64,000 nucleotides of DNA from an uncultured Bacteroidales bacterium. GTDB lineage: Bacteria > Bacteroidota > Bacteroidia > Bacteroidales > UBA932. The DNA is taken from assembly GCA_946415475.1 (NCBI GenBank), contig CAMKSQ010000003.1:34964-98963 (forward strand), given 5' to 3'. The translations under genes were made by a program, and so were the position numbers. This document shows positions 36,455 to 46,387 of this stretch, piece after piece (positions within the stretch are counted from its first letter, which is position 1; each line of letters begins with the position of its first letter). The notes under the pieces were generated by a model. The model searched no databases, had not been told where the DNA came from, and saw only the letters and a list, made by a program, of their open reading frames with translations.

Positions 36455-37899
36455 TGAAACGCGCCCTCCTTGCTACGCTGCTGTTTGCACTGAGCCTCAC
36501 TGCAGGGGCACAGGAGGGTGATTTTACCTTCCGCACCGTATCCACCCTCACCCCGGACCTCAACACCGGAATATTCCGCATCCACATGGCGGCCACCCGG
36601 CCCACGGAGGTCTTTTACGAGCTCATGGATCCGGACAGCGTCACCGTTGCCGATGCCATCTTCTCCTTCCACGGTGCCATAAGCACCCTCACGGACAGCA
36701 TCCGCGCCGTGCGCCCCTGGACGCCGGAAACGCCGGACATTTACACCCTCCGCTTCACGGTGAACGGGAAAGTGAGCGAGCACCCGGTTAGCTTCTACAG
36801 GCAGGAGAATGCCCTGTTTAACGGCCGGCAGCCGCATTACAAGGGTATCCGGCTGCAAGGGGGCGCCAAGCTTCCCCAAGAGGAATTCGCCCGGATGCGC
36901 AAAGCCAACATCAACGCCCTGCAAGACAGTACCTTAACCCGGGAGCAGTGCCATGCGCTGGGCTTTTACAAAGCAATGGGCCCGGACTTCCCCGCCTGGG
37001 AAACCGTCCGCGCGGACAGCCTCCTTCTTCCTCTCAAACGAACGTACCAAAACGTAAGCATCACGCTGGAAGACCCGGAAAAGGGTCTCTGCACGCTCCA
37101 TAATAAGCACGATTTCATCGACCTAAGCGCCTTCACCCTCCACTACTGGGTGGAGCGAAACGGCAAGCGTCCCTTCTGGTACCGGGAGCGGGAGCTCCGT
37201 TTCCAAACGCCTGCGCAACAGGAGGAAAGCTTCCGCGTAAAACTGCCCCGCATGCGCTGCAAGGGCGAATACCGACTCTGTTTTGAGCTCCGCAAGGGCA
37301 CGGAAGTGGTGGCGCAGGAGGATTTTCTCCTCAAGGACACCACGCCGCAGGAAAAGCGCATCGTCAAAGGAAAACTGCTTTATACGGAAGGCGATACGCA
37401 AATTGTGGTCCGCGGCAGGCGCTGCGAGTGGGTGCTGGACAAGGTGAACGGGGAACTGCGCAGCTGGGTGGTCAAGGGAAACTCCCTTCTTGCGCCCGGC
37501 GCCGGACTCTCCCTGTGCCGGGAAAGGCCGCAGCAGGTGTTCGCCCGAAAAGGGCCCGCCGGCCGCGTGTACGTGTACCTGAAAGGCGCCCGGCAGCAGC
37601 GGCTCACCTTTTACCCGGACGGTGCCCTGAAGGTGGAATCGGCCCAAGGGGAAGTACGGTTTACGCCCACTCAGGGGCCGGTCCGCTACTTTGGCCGCCG
37701 GCCCGGCGGTTGCAAGCACTGCTGGGAAGGCTGCACGGAAGGCCTGCAGAAAGAGACCTCATGGCTGCGCTGCGGCCGCCTTTCGGCCGTTGCCGATGCC
37801 CCTTTTTCCTTCCGGATGAGGAGGGGACAAACTACCATCGTCTTTGACGGAAGCGTGGTCCTTACCCCAAAAAAGACTAAACAAAATTACTATGAATAA
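36454..37899 (+). CDS. LacZ/GH2-like accessory-domain protein apparently lacking a catalytic barrel
   Basis: Signal MKRALLATLLFALSLTAGAQ; 'NVSITLEDPEKGLCTLHNKHDFIDLSAFTLHYWVERNGK' resembles the beta-galactosidase DUF4981 domain; 'LLYTEGDTQIVVRGRRCEWVLDKVNGELRSWVVKGNSLL' resembles Bgal_small_N; 1-nt stop/start overlap with rnr. Confidence 0.55.
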   Translation: MKRALLATLLFALSLTAGAQEGDFTFRTVSTLTPDLNTGIFRIHMAATRPTEVFYELMDPDSVTVADAIFSFHGAISTLTDSIRAVRPWTPETPDIYTLRFTVNGKVSEHPVSFYRQENALFNGRQPHYKGIRLQGGAKLPQEEFARMRKANINALQDSTLTREQCHALGFYKAMGPDFPAWETVRADSLLLPLKRTYQNVSITLEDPEKGLCTLHNKHDFIDLSAFTLHYWVERNGKRPFWYRERELRFQTPAQQEESFRVKLPRMRCKGEYRLCFELRKGTEVVAQEDFLLKDTTPQEKRIVKGKLLYTEGDTQIVVRGRRCEWVLDKVNGELRSWVVKGNSLLAPGAGLSLCRERPQQVFARKGPAGRVYVYLKGARQQRLTFYPDGALKVESAQGEVRFTPTQGPVRYFGRRPGGCKHCWEGCTEGLQKETSWLRCGRLSAVADAPFSFRMRRGQTTIVFDGSVVLTPKKTKQNYYE

Positions 37900-38806
37900 G
37901 AAGGTTGCACTTGCGCTGGCCAGTGGCGGGCCGCGCGGATTCGCTTATATTGGCGCCATCGAAGAACTCCTGGACCGCGGCTATGAGATTTCCTCCGTAG
38001 CCGGGGTAAGCGCCGGTTCGCTGGTGGGCGGCATCTACGCCGCCGGGGGGCTGCAGGCCTTCAAAGAATGGCTCTTTGGCCTGGACCCCGTAAAGGTGGT
38101 GGCCCTTATGGACTTTTCCGTAAGCAAAAACTACCTGGTAAAGGGAGAAAAAGTGATCAGCGCCATCAAGGAACGGGTGCCGGATGTGAACATTGAAGAC
38201 CTCCCCATCCCCTTCACCGCCGTGGCCACAGACCTGTACACCGGCGAAGAAGTGATTTTCCGGAAAGGGCCCCTTTTTGACGCCATCCGCGCCTCCATCT
38301 CCATCCCGTCCATGTTCAAGCCTGCACAGATTGGCGGCCGCACACTGGTGGACGGCGGCATGGTGAACACCTTCCCCCTCAACCGCGTAGAACGCACCCC
38401 CGGGGACATCCTGGTGGGCTTTAACGTGAACCAGATAGACGCCGCAGAGATCCAGGGCTTCCTGGACAGCCGCGCCGCCCTGCAAAAAAGCGCCCAGGAG
38501 AAAAACCTCCTCGGACGCATCGAAACCACCCTCCAGGAGTTCCGCCTGGTGGCCGATGCCGCCGAAGACCACCTCCCGGTAAACGCCAGCGACAACATGG
38601 TGAAAATCCTCCAGCGCAGCTTTGGCATCATGAACTGCACCATTGCCCGCATGGGCATCGCGCTCACCCCGCCGGACATCCTGGTGGACCTTCCCTTCGA
38701 CACCTATCACGGGGTCTATGGCTATTCCCACGCGCAGGAAATCGCCGAGCGCGGCCGGGCGCTCATGGCCCAGGCCCTGGACCAATACGAATCAAACCAT
38801 GCCTAA
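37892..38806 (+). CDS. Patatin-like phospholipase
   Basis: 'LASGGPRGFAYIGAIEELLDRGYEISSVAGVSAGSLVGGIYA' (GxSxG), 'LVDGGMVNTFPL' (DGG). Confidence 0.93.
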   Translation: MNKKVALALASGGPRGFAYIGAIEELLDRGYEISSVAGVSAGSLVGGIYAAGGLQAFKEWLFGLDPVKVVALMDFSVSKNYLVKGEKVISAIKERVPDVNIEDLPIPFTAVATDLYTGEEVIFRKGPLFDAIRASISIPSMFKPAQIGGRTLVDGGMVNTFPLNRVERTPGDILVGFNVNQIDAAEIQGFLDSRAALQKSAQEKNLLGRIETTLQEFRLVADAAEDHLPVNASDNMVKILQRSFGIMNCTIARMGIALTPPDILVDLPFDTYHGVYGYSHAQEIAERGRALMAQALDQYESNHA

Positions 38807-39332
38807 TCCCGTCACGCTCAAGGACATAGCACAAGAAGCCGGCGTCTCCGTGGCGCTAGTCTCCTTTGTGATGAACAGCCGCCTGGACGCCGACGGAAAA
38901 CCCAAATATCGGGTGGGCGCCCAGACGCGGGAGCGCATCCTGGAAACGGCACGGCGCCTGGGGTACAGGCAGGCGGAGCCCACGCAGTCCGTCGTCCCCA
39001 AAAAACGCGTGGTTGGCGTTATTCTGCCGGACCCGGCCGATGCCTACTACGGCAGTCTCTCCGCGGAGCTGGAGCGTCTGGCGCTGCCACAAGGCTGCAC
39101 CCTTCTCTTTGGCTACTCCCGCTGGGACCCCATCCGTTTCCAGCGCCTGGCCGATGTATTCCGCAGCCAGCGCGTAGACGGCATGGTGGTAGCCCCGCCG
39201 GAAGGCGAAAAGGAAGGTCTGGACATGCTCTGGCGGGCCGGTATCCCCTACGTGATTCCGGAAACGGGACGCGACCCGCTGGTATCGGCCCGGGGATGCG
39301 CAGCAAAACTGTTTGAATTAATGAATCAATAG
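38799..39332 (+). CDS. LacI family transcriptional regulator, short (177 aa)
   Basis: 'VTLKDIAQEAGVSVALVSFVMNSR...YRVGAQTRERILETARRLGY'; effector domain ends roughly halfway. Confidence 0.82.
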   Translation: MPNPVTLKDIAQEAGVSVALVSFVMNSRLDADGKPKYRVGAQTRERILETARRLGYRQAEPTQSVVPKKRVVGVILPDPADAYYGSLSAELERLALPQGCTLLFGYSRWDPIRFQRLADVFRSQRVDGMVVAPPEGEKEGLDMLWRAGIPYVIPETGRDPLVSARGCAAKLFELMNQ

Positions 39333-39339
39333 CACTGAT

Positions 39340-40311
39340 ATGACACCCTTGAAATTTAATCCCATCCTGAAGACCCTGGTGTGGGGCGGCGAGAAAATCG
39401 CTCCGTATAAAGGCATTGAGACCGATCAGCAACACATTGGCGAAAGCTGGGAGCTCTCCGGCGTAAAAGGAAGCGAGAGCGTAGTGGCCGATGGCCCCCT
39501 GGCCGGCCGGAGCATTGCCTCGCTGGTGCACGAATACAAGGACCAACTGGTAGGAAAACACGTGTACGAGAACACCGGCGACGAGTTCCCGCTCCTAATC
39601 AAGTTTATCGACGCGCTCACGGACCTGAGCATACAGGTGCACCCGAACGACGAGCTGGCCGCCAGACGGCACAACGGTTCCAAGGGCAAAACGGAAATGT
39701 GGTATGTAGTGGATGCCGAGCCGGGCGCCCACCTGCTTGCCGGACTCACCCAAAGCATCACGCCGGAAGAATATGCCGCCAAGGTGGCCGATGGTACCAT
39801 TACAGAGGTCCTGGCCCGCCACGAGGTGCATCCCGGCGATGTCTTCTTCCTGCCGGCCGGCCGCATCCACGCCATCTGCGGCGGCTGCTTCATTGCAGAA
39901 ATCCAGCAGACTTCGGACATCACCTACCGCATCTATGACTACGGACGGCTGGGCCTGGACGGCAAGCCTCGGGAAGTACACACGGAGTTGGCCAAGGACG
40001 CCATCGACTATAAAGTATACGACAATTACCGCACGGCCTATACACCGGAGGAAAACGAGGAAGTGGAGCTGGTGAGCTGCCCCTATTTCACCACCAGCGT
40101 TTACGATCTCACGCTCCCCTACGCCAAAGACTTGTCGGAGCTGGACTCCTTCCTGGTAGTCATGTGCCTGGAAGGCAGCGGCTCGCTGGAAGTGGACGGT
40201 GAAACAGTGGACATAAAGCAGGGTGAGACCGTCCTTATACCTGCCAGCGCCGACGACATTTGCTTTGTCCCCGACGCTGGCATGAAAGTACTTACCAGTT
40301 ATATTAAATAA
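39340..40311 (+). CDS. manA: Class I mannose-6-phosphate isomerase
   Basis: 'LIKFIDALTDLSIQVHPNDELA', 'KTEMWYVVDAEPGAHLLAGL', 'GDVFFLPAGRIHAICGGCFIAEIQQTSDITYRIYDYGR'. Confidence 0.93.
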   Translation: MTPLKFNPILKTLVWGGEKIAPYKGIETDQQHIGESWELSGVKGSESVVADGPLAGRSIASLVHEYKDQLVGKHVYENTGDEFPLLIKFIDALTDLSIQVHPNDELAARRHNGSKGKTEMWYVVDAEPGAHLLAGLTQSITPEEYAAKVADGTITEVLARHEVHPGDVFFLPAGRIHAICGGCFIAEIQQTSDITYRIYDYGRLGLDGKPREVHTELAKDAIDYKVYDNYRTAYTPEENEEVELVSCPYFTTSVYDLTLPYAKDLSELDSFLVVMCLEGSGSLEVDGETVDIKQGETVLIPASADDICFVPDAGMKVLTSYIK

Positions 40312-40313
40312 GT

Positions 40314-42332
40314 CTATTCCAGTCCCCGTGCACGCATGAGGGCGGCGGGGTCGGGGTTGGCGCCGCGGAACTGCCGGTACAGCACCATGGGTTCCTCGCT
40401 GCCGCCTTTCTCCAGGAAGGTCTTGCGGAAGCTTTCCGCCGTGGCCTTGTTGAAGACACCATCGGCAAGGAATTTCTCCCAGGCATCCACGGCCAGGACC
40501 TCGCTCCACAGATAGCTGTAGTAGCCGGCGCTGTAGCCGCTGTTGAAGATGTGGTTGAAGTAGGTGGTGCGGTAGCGCGGGATAATCTCGTCCACCAGGC
40601 CCATCTCCTTGCACACTTTCTCCTCAAAGGCGCGGATGTCGTCGGGGCCGTTGAAGGCTGCCAGCTCCTCCGCAGAAAGTTCATGCCATTTCATGTCCAG
40701 GATGGAGGCGGCGCAAAGTTCGCCCGTGGTGAAGCCCTGGTTGAATTTCAGGCTCTTGCGGACCTTTTCCACCAGCTCCTGCGGGATGGGCTCGCCGGTG
40801 CGGTAATCGTTGGCATAGGCCTGTAAAATCTCCGGCACAAAGGCGAAATTCTCGTTGAACTGGGAGAACATCTCCACAAAGTCGCGGGCCACGTTGGTGC
40901 CGGAAACGCTCTTGTAGTTGCCCTGGGCCAGGAAGCCGTGCAGGGCATGGCCGAACTCGTGGAAGGCAGTAGTCACATTGTCGATGGTGAGCAGGCTGGG
41001 CCTGGCATCCGTGGGATCGTCACCCGGCGCCGGGAAGTTGCACACATTCACGATGATAGGACGCACGCCGGCCTCTTCCTCACGGAAGTTGTTCATCCAG
41101 GCGCCGCCGCGCTTGGTGGGACGCACATAGTAATCCCGGTAGAATATACCGATAAGGGTGCCGTCCGGTTCCGAAAGCTTGTACGCATTCACCGTCGGGT
41201 TATAGACCTCTACTTCCGGAGCAGGCTCGATGCAAATGCCATAGATGCGCTCGGCGGCCGTGAAAACGCCCTTGAGGACGCTGTCGGCCTGGAAGTAAGG
41301 CTTGGTCTGGGACTCGTCCAGCGCGTACTTCTGCGCACGCACTTTCTCGGCATAATAGCCCCAGTCCCAGGCTTCGATCTTGTGACCGGCCAGCTTTTCC
41401 ATATCGGCCCTCTCTTCCTTGGCCTTGCGCATGGCGGCATCCATGATGGGCTGCAGGAAGGCATCCACCGTGGCGGGGTCGCCGGCCATCTTGTTGGACA
41501 GCTGGAAAGCCGCGAAGGACGGATAGCCCAGCAGCTGCGCCATTTCGGCGCGTAACTTCAGGATTTCCAGGACGATGGCGTTGTTGTCCTGGGCATTCCC
41601 GTTGTTGCAGCGGGCCGAATAGGCTTTGAACACCTGCTCACGCTTTTCACGGTCCGGGCAGGAGCTCATGAAGTCGTAATACTCGCTAACGGTGATGCCC
41701 GTAGCTTCCTTGAAGGCGTTGTTCTCGGCCAGGAGGTTCTGGCCGAACTTCTGGGAAAGGGTACCCAGACGGGTGCTGATTTCCGCGAAGCGCTTCTTGC
41801 CGGCATCGTCAAGTCCTACGCCGTTTCTCTCGAAGCTTTGGTAGAGTTTCTTTACCACCATCTGCTGCTCACGAGAAAGTGCGTCAGAAGCCTCGAAAAC
41901 GGCCTTTACGCGGGCAAAGAAGGCCTCGTTCATGAAGATATCGTTCTCCAGCTCCGTTACCAGGGGAATTACTTCCTCCTCGATGGACTGCATGCCGGGG
42001 GTGGACTCACTCTCCGACAGGTTGAAGAACACGCCCTGCACCTTGTCCAGGATGGGGCTGGCGTTCTCATAAGCCAGAACGGTATTCTCGAAAGTAGGGG
42101 CCTCCGGATTGTCCACGATGGCCTGAACGTTTTTCCGGGCTTCCTCGATACCCGCCTTGAAGGCCGGCAGGTACTGGTCCTCGGTGATTTTGGAGAAGGG
42201 AGCGGTGCCGTACGGGGTGTCCCACTCCTGCAGGAAGATGTTGGTGTTGGATTTACAAGCGCTCATGGTCAAGAGCAAAGCCAGGCCCGCGAGCCTGGCT
42301 ATTGTCATTAATTTATGCATGGAATTATTCAA
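40314..42332 (-). CDS. M3 family metallopeptidase (peptidyl-dipeptidase) lipoprotein
   Basis: HExxH 'VTTAFHEFGHALHGFLAQ'; 'NPLLQEWDTPYGTAPFSKI'-type Dcp N-terminus; lipobox MSAC. Confidence 0.93.
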   Translation of the reverse strand: MNNSMHKLMTIARLAGLALLLTMSACKSNTNIFLQEWDTPYGTAPFSKITEDQYLPAFKAGIEEARKNVQAIVDNPEAPTFENTVLAYENASPILDKVQGVFFNLSESESTPGMQSIEEEVIPLVTELENDIFMNEAFFARVKAVFEASDALSREQQMVVKKLYQSFERNGVGLDDAGKKRFAEISTRLGTLSQKFGQNLLAENNAFKEATGITVSEYYDFMSSCPDREKREQVFKAYSARCNNGNAQDNNAIVLEILKLRAEMAQLLGYPSFAAFQLSNKMAGDPATVDAFLQPIMDAAMRKAKEERADMEKLAGHKIEAWDWGYYAEKVRAQKYALDESQTKPYFQADSVLKGVFTAAERIYGICIEPAPEVEVYNPTVNAYKLSEPDGTLIGIFYRDYYVRPTKRGGAWMNNFREEEAGVRPIIVNVCNFPAPGDDPTDARPSLLTIDNVTTAFHEFGHALHGFLAQGNYKSVSGTNVARDFVEMFSQFNENFAFVPEILQAYANDYRTGEPIPQELVEKVRKSLKFNQGFTTGELCAASILDMKWHELSAEELAAFNGPDDIRAFEEKVCKEMGLVDEIIPRYRTTYFNHIFNSGYSAGYYSYLWSEVLAVDAWEKFLADGVFNKATAESFRKTFLEKGGSEEPMVLYRQFRGANPDPAALMRARGLE

Positions 42333-43464
42333 TTACCACAGAGATGGAAGGGTCATCGACCAGGGTGAACTGGGCGGCGCCGGAATAGAGGGTAATGATA
42401 CCGGTGATATCCACGGGAGCACCCGCAAGGATATCCTCGTCGATTACCTTGTCCGCAAACTTGGCATAACCGCTGGTACGTACCTGTACATCGGTGGAAC
42501 CCAGCTTGAAGTAGTGGGAGATGTAGTTGGCGGAGGCGTACTTGATCATGATTTCCTTGTAAGTGAGGAAGGCGTCGGAGCCGAACTTCTTGGCCACGTC
42601 GTCGCTCAGGTACTGGTTGGGCGTACCCATGATGGTACCATAGCGTGTTGCACCACTACCCACCTGGGCGGCATCCCATACACCCTCATTCAAATAGCCG
42701 ATAAATCCGGCCTTGGTGCAGGCCCAGGTATCGACACCCCAGGTTCCGGCGTCGGAGAGGAACACACGGTTTTCCGGGTTGCCGCTCTTGTGGGCCATGT
42801 TGGGGTTGGGATAGAAGAGGGCGAAAATCTGGTTACCATAGGTAAGACCCTGCACCGTGATGAGCATACCCCAAAGCGGATCCTGGGTGCCTTTGCTGAG
42901 AGCTTTCTTGATTTCGTCCTCGGAAACCACGGCGGGCTTGACGGGCGTATCCTGTTCTCCCTTGAACACATGTTCGTCAATCAAGGCCTGGAGCTGGATA
43001 TAGGAGGTATCGTACTCGTTGGTGGTGGTTTCGTCGGCGGCGAAGCCCAGCTGCGGCATGCCGTTGTAGCTGCCCAGCGTGAGGCCGTCGCACTTCACAT
43101 AGACCCATTGTCCCAGTTTATACTCATTATACAGGGATGAACGGCCCAGCTTAAGGTCGATGGCACCACTGTCGTCCTGGAGGTAAATCTCGTTGTAGAT
43201 GTTACCGCTCTGGTCGCTGGTGGTTACCTGGCCTTTGATCCAGACGTTCCCGCTCACAAGCGTAGGTTTTCCCTGGTACAAAGCTTTGAGGTCGGCAATG
43301 GAAACCCTCCGCATACCCATGTTGGTCATGTCGATATCCGTATAGAAAGTTTCCTTGGCCGGTTTGTTCTTCCCGTTGTCAAATACGGGATCCCACTCAT
43401 TTTTCAGACTCTTGCAGGAAACGAGGGCCGCAAGGGCGGCAAGGGCAAATAATGTCTTTTTCAT
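42325..43464 (-). CDS. DUF5689-type (OB-like) surface lipoprotein
   Basis: 'ISIADLKALYQGKPTLVSGNVWIKGQVTTSDQSGNIYNEIYLQDDSGAIDLKLGRSSLYNEYKLGQWVYVKCDGLTLGSYNGMPQLG'; lipobox LVSC. Confidence 0.72.
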   Translation of the reverse strand: MKKTLFALAALAALVSCKSLKNEWDPVFDNGKNKPAKETFYTDIDMTNMGMRRVSIADLKALYQGKPTLVSGNVWIKGQVTTSDQSGNIYNEIYLQDDSGAIDLKLGRSSLYNEYKLGQWVYVKCDGLTLGSYNGMPQLGFAADETTTNEYDTSYIQLQALIDEHVFKGEQDTPVKPAVVSEDEIKKALSKGTQDPLWGMLITVQGLTYGNQIFALFYPNPNMAHKSGNPENRVFLSDAGTWGVDTWACTKAGFIGYLNEGVWDAAQVGSGATRYGTIMGTPNQYLSDDVAKKFGSDAFLTYKEIMIKYASANYISHYFKLGSTDVQVRTSGYAKFADKVIDEDILAGAPVDITGIITLYSGAAQFTLVDDPSISVVIE

Positions 43465-43469
43465 GGCTC

Positions 43470-46382
43470 TTAGAATCTGAAGTAAATGTTAAGCATGTAG
43501 TTGATACCCGGATTGTAGTAATAACGGGAGTCGAAACGGTAATAGCGCTCCTTGGAGGCGGTGTTGTCCACCATACGGGTTTGCTCATAACCACCGGTCT
43601 TTACGCCACGGTTGTTCAGCAGGTTCTTCACATTCAGGGAGAAGCCCAGCTGGTACTTGCGCTGGATGAACCAGGACTTACCTACGGAAGCATTCACCAG
43701 CCATGCGGTCTTGAACTGCTCCTGGGTGGTCATGTACTGGATTTCCTTGTCGGTAATCTCGTTGTCCAGACCAGCCACGGCGTAGTCCGTACGGTACAGC
43801 GGGTTCATGTCCAGATAGGCACGGTCGAAGCACTCGACATCAGCCTCGACGAACCAGTAGTTGTAGTTGTAGCTCAGGCCCAGGCTGGCAGCCGTCTGCG
43901 GCGTAGAAGGCACATAGTGCTTCTGCGTGATGGTCCCGTCCTGAAGCTGGGTCTTGGTCCAGTAAGGAACCAGGACATCCGACATCACCACGTCTGCACT
44001 GTTATCCACGGTCTGGGTCATGCGCGGCGTAGAGGTGTAGATGTACTCACCGAGGGCCAGCACACCTTGGATGGAGAGGTTGGGTACGATGTAGGTAGGC
44101 ACCTTGAAGCCCAGCTCGATACCCATGTGGCGCTGGTTGATGCCGCTGATAGCAAAGTTGGAGAAGGCGTTCTGGAGGTCATCAAAGGCGCTCATCACCT
44201 TGCTCTGGTCCCAAATCTTGGTCCAGTAGCCCGTGACGCGCACATTGATACCGTTGCCGCTGTACTGCCAGTTGATGTCGGAAGCGAAGGTCTTGATGGT
44301 CTTCAGCTCCGGCACCATGGAGTTGCGGGTACGGGGACTCAGGAACACCTGGTTGAACTTGGGTGCATCGTTGAAGTAGCCCACGTTGCCATAGACACGC
44401 ATGTTGCCGCCGATCACCAGGTTCAGGTTCAGCTTGCCTGCGTAGGTGAAGAATTCGGCCCGCTTGGACTTACCCAGAGAGGTGGTAACGCTACCATCGG
44501 CCTCATAGGTGGGTTCGATAATTTCACCGGTATTCGGGTCGATGAGCTTGTTGCCATTGGCATCCAGGCCCGGGAACAGACCCTTGCGGATAAGACCCTC
44601 ACGCCAGAAGCTCTCATAACCGGCACGACCGGAGAGCTGGGCGCTGAAAGGACCGGCAGTGAACTTGGCGCTGAACCAGCCACCGAAGTTGCGCACCTGG
44701 GCGTAGTAGTCGTAGCCGTATTTGTCTCCCTTGGTAAGCAGGCGGGACTTACCGTTCTGGAGATAGTAGTCAAGGTCGTTCTGGGTACGGTACTGGCTGG
44801 CGGCGAAGTCGCGTTCTGCGAAGTTGTCCACATCCACGAAGTACCAACCGCCCAGGAGGTCTTCAATCACCTTATAATATTCCGTGCGGTTCACGCGGGC
44901 ATCCAGGCCACCGGTGAGGGTGACGAAGTCTGCCGGACGGGCCTTGAGATGGAGATTCAGGTTCAGGTCCCGCTGGTCCGTGCGGCGCTCTTCCTGCACA
45001 TACTTGGAACGATGGTTGTCCGAATTGTAGTTAATCCGGTACAGACGGTCCCAGTCAATCTGGGTGAGTTCCGGGTACATATTGGCGTGACTCCACACAT
45101 TGTAGGCCGTCATGTACTTGTCCGGGTTGTTGCGGTTGAGGTCCGGCTCATATACGCCGTTCACCGTGCCGTAATAATAGCTGGGCAGGTTGCGGTAGTA
45201 ATCCGGACGGGGATCCTGGGCATCGTACCAGTCCAGAGCCGTATAACCGTTGCGACCGAAACGGAACAGGGCGGTCAGGCTTCCTTCCACTTTGTCGGAA
45301 GGAGTGAAAGCCCATTTCACGATGGCCACTGGCTCATGCGTCTTACGCACGCGGGCGTTGCGCACCTTGCCGTTCTGGTAACCCCAGTTGGAGTTGTACA
45401 TGTTGTCACCTACCAGGTCGTACACTTCCTGGGTGGAGGCCATCTGGGCGCCGCGTTCACCGGGAGTGGCGAAGAAAACGAAGCTCAGGGTATGCTGGTC
45501 GTTGATTTTCTTGTCAGCTGCCAGATAGTAAGCCAGGGAGCGATAGAACACGCCCTTGGTCCAGTCGTTACCGCCCAGACGGGCGCTCACGTTGGCGGCG
45601 AAAGACCAGCCGTTATCCATCATGCCGGTGGCATAGGAAGCCATCACGCGCAGACGGTACAAACTGCTGTTGGTGAGCGCACTCACCCGGAAGCCTTTAC
45701 GCATCTCGGAGGCCGTACCAAAGATGTTGGTGGCGCCATTGTAACCGCCAAAGCCGAAGTCTGCGGTCTCGGCACCGTTCACGCTTTCCTTGGAACGCGT
45801 GGCCTCGTTCAGGCCGCTCCACAGGGAGTAGGGGCTGTAACCGGTGATGGCGTCGTTGAGCTTGATGCCGGCCAGATACACGTCCTGGCTCTCGGAGCTG
45901 TAACCGCGGGCGCGGAAACGCACGGAGGAGAAGTTGTAACCGGCAATGCTGTTGAACACGTCGTTGCTGCCGAACAGGATGGTGGGATTGTCGTTGTAAC
46001 CGCTATCCTCCAGGTCCAGCGCAGCAAAGTTGTCTTCATCGGCCTCATTCACACGCTCCACGCCGGTGAGGGACAGGTTGAACATGTTCTTCACATAGCC
46101 ATCCTGTACGGTCACCTGCACCTGGTTCTGCAGGAAGTCGGGGGCATCAATCACCAGGGTGTAATTGCCGTCCGGCAGGCCGGGGATAAGGAAGGTACCG
46201 TCCTGGGCCGATGTAACCGTGGCGATGTCTGCCGCTCCCGATTTCAGGACAAGGCGGGCATTCTCCACCGGAACACGGCCGTTGCGGTTCACCACCGTAC
46301 CCTTCACGCCGCCGGTAGGTTCCTGGGCGAAGAGCATCAGGGATGCACACGCAGCCGTAATTGTCAGAATAAATCGTTTCAT
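43470..46382 (-). CDS. TonB-dependent receptor with N-terminal carboxypeptidase-regulatory-like domain
   Basis: 'GGVKGTVVNRNGRVPVENARLVLKSG...', plug region 'FNSIAGYNFSSVRFRARGYSSESQDVYLAGIKLND', terminal F 'LNIYFRF'. Confidence 0.88.
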   Translation of the reverse strand: MKRFILTITAACASLMLFAQEPTGGVKGTVVNRNGRVPVENARLVLKSGAADIATVTSAQDGTFLIPGLPDGNYTLVIDAPDFLQNQVQVTVQDGYVKNMFNLSLTGVERVNEADEDNFAALDLEDSGYNDNPTILFGSNDVFNSIAGYNFSSVRFRARGYSSESQDVYLAGIKLNDAITGYSPYSLWSGLNEATRSKESVNGAETADFGFGGYNGATNIFGTASEMRKGFRVSALTNSSLYRLRVMASYATGMMDNGWSFAANVSARLGGNDWTKGVFYRSLAYYLAADKKINDQHTLSFVFFATPGERGAQMASTQEVYDLVGDNMYNSNWGYQNGKVRNARVRKTHEPVAIVKWAFTPSDKVEGSLTALFRFGRNGYTALDWYDAQDPRPDYYRNLPSYYYGTVNGVYEPDLNRNNPDKYMTAYNVWSHANMYPELTQIDWDRLYRINYNSDNHRSKYVQEERRTDQRDLNLNLHLKARPADFVTLTGGLDARVNRTEYYKVIEDLLGGWYFVDVDNFAERDFAASQYRTQNDLDYYLQNGKSRLLTKGDKYGYDYYAQVRNFGGWFSAKFTAGPFSAQLSGRAGYESFWREGLIRKGLFPGLDANGNKLIDPNTGEIIEPTYEADGSVTTSLGKSKRAEFFTYAGKLNLNLVIGGNMRVYGNVGYFNDAPKFNQVFLSPRTRNSMVPELKTIKTFASDINWQYSGNGINVRVTGYWTKIWDQSKVMSAFDDLQNAFSNFAISGINQRHMGIELGFKVPTYIVPNLSIQGVLALGEYIYTSTPRMTQTVDNSADVVMSDVLVPYWTKTQLQDGTITQKHYVPSTPQTAASLGLSYNYNYWFVEADVECFDRAYLDMNPLYRTDYAVAGLDNEITDKEIQYMTTQEQFKTAWLVNASVGKSWFIQRKYQLGFSLNVKNLLNNRGVKTGGYEQTRMVDNTASKERYYRFDSRYYYNPGINYMLNIYFRF

Positions 46383-46387
46383 ATGAA

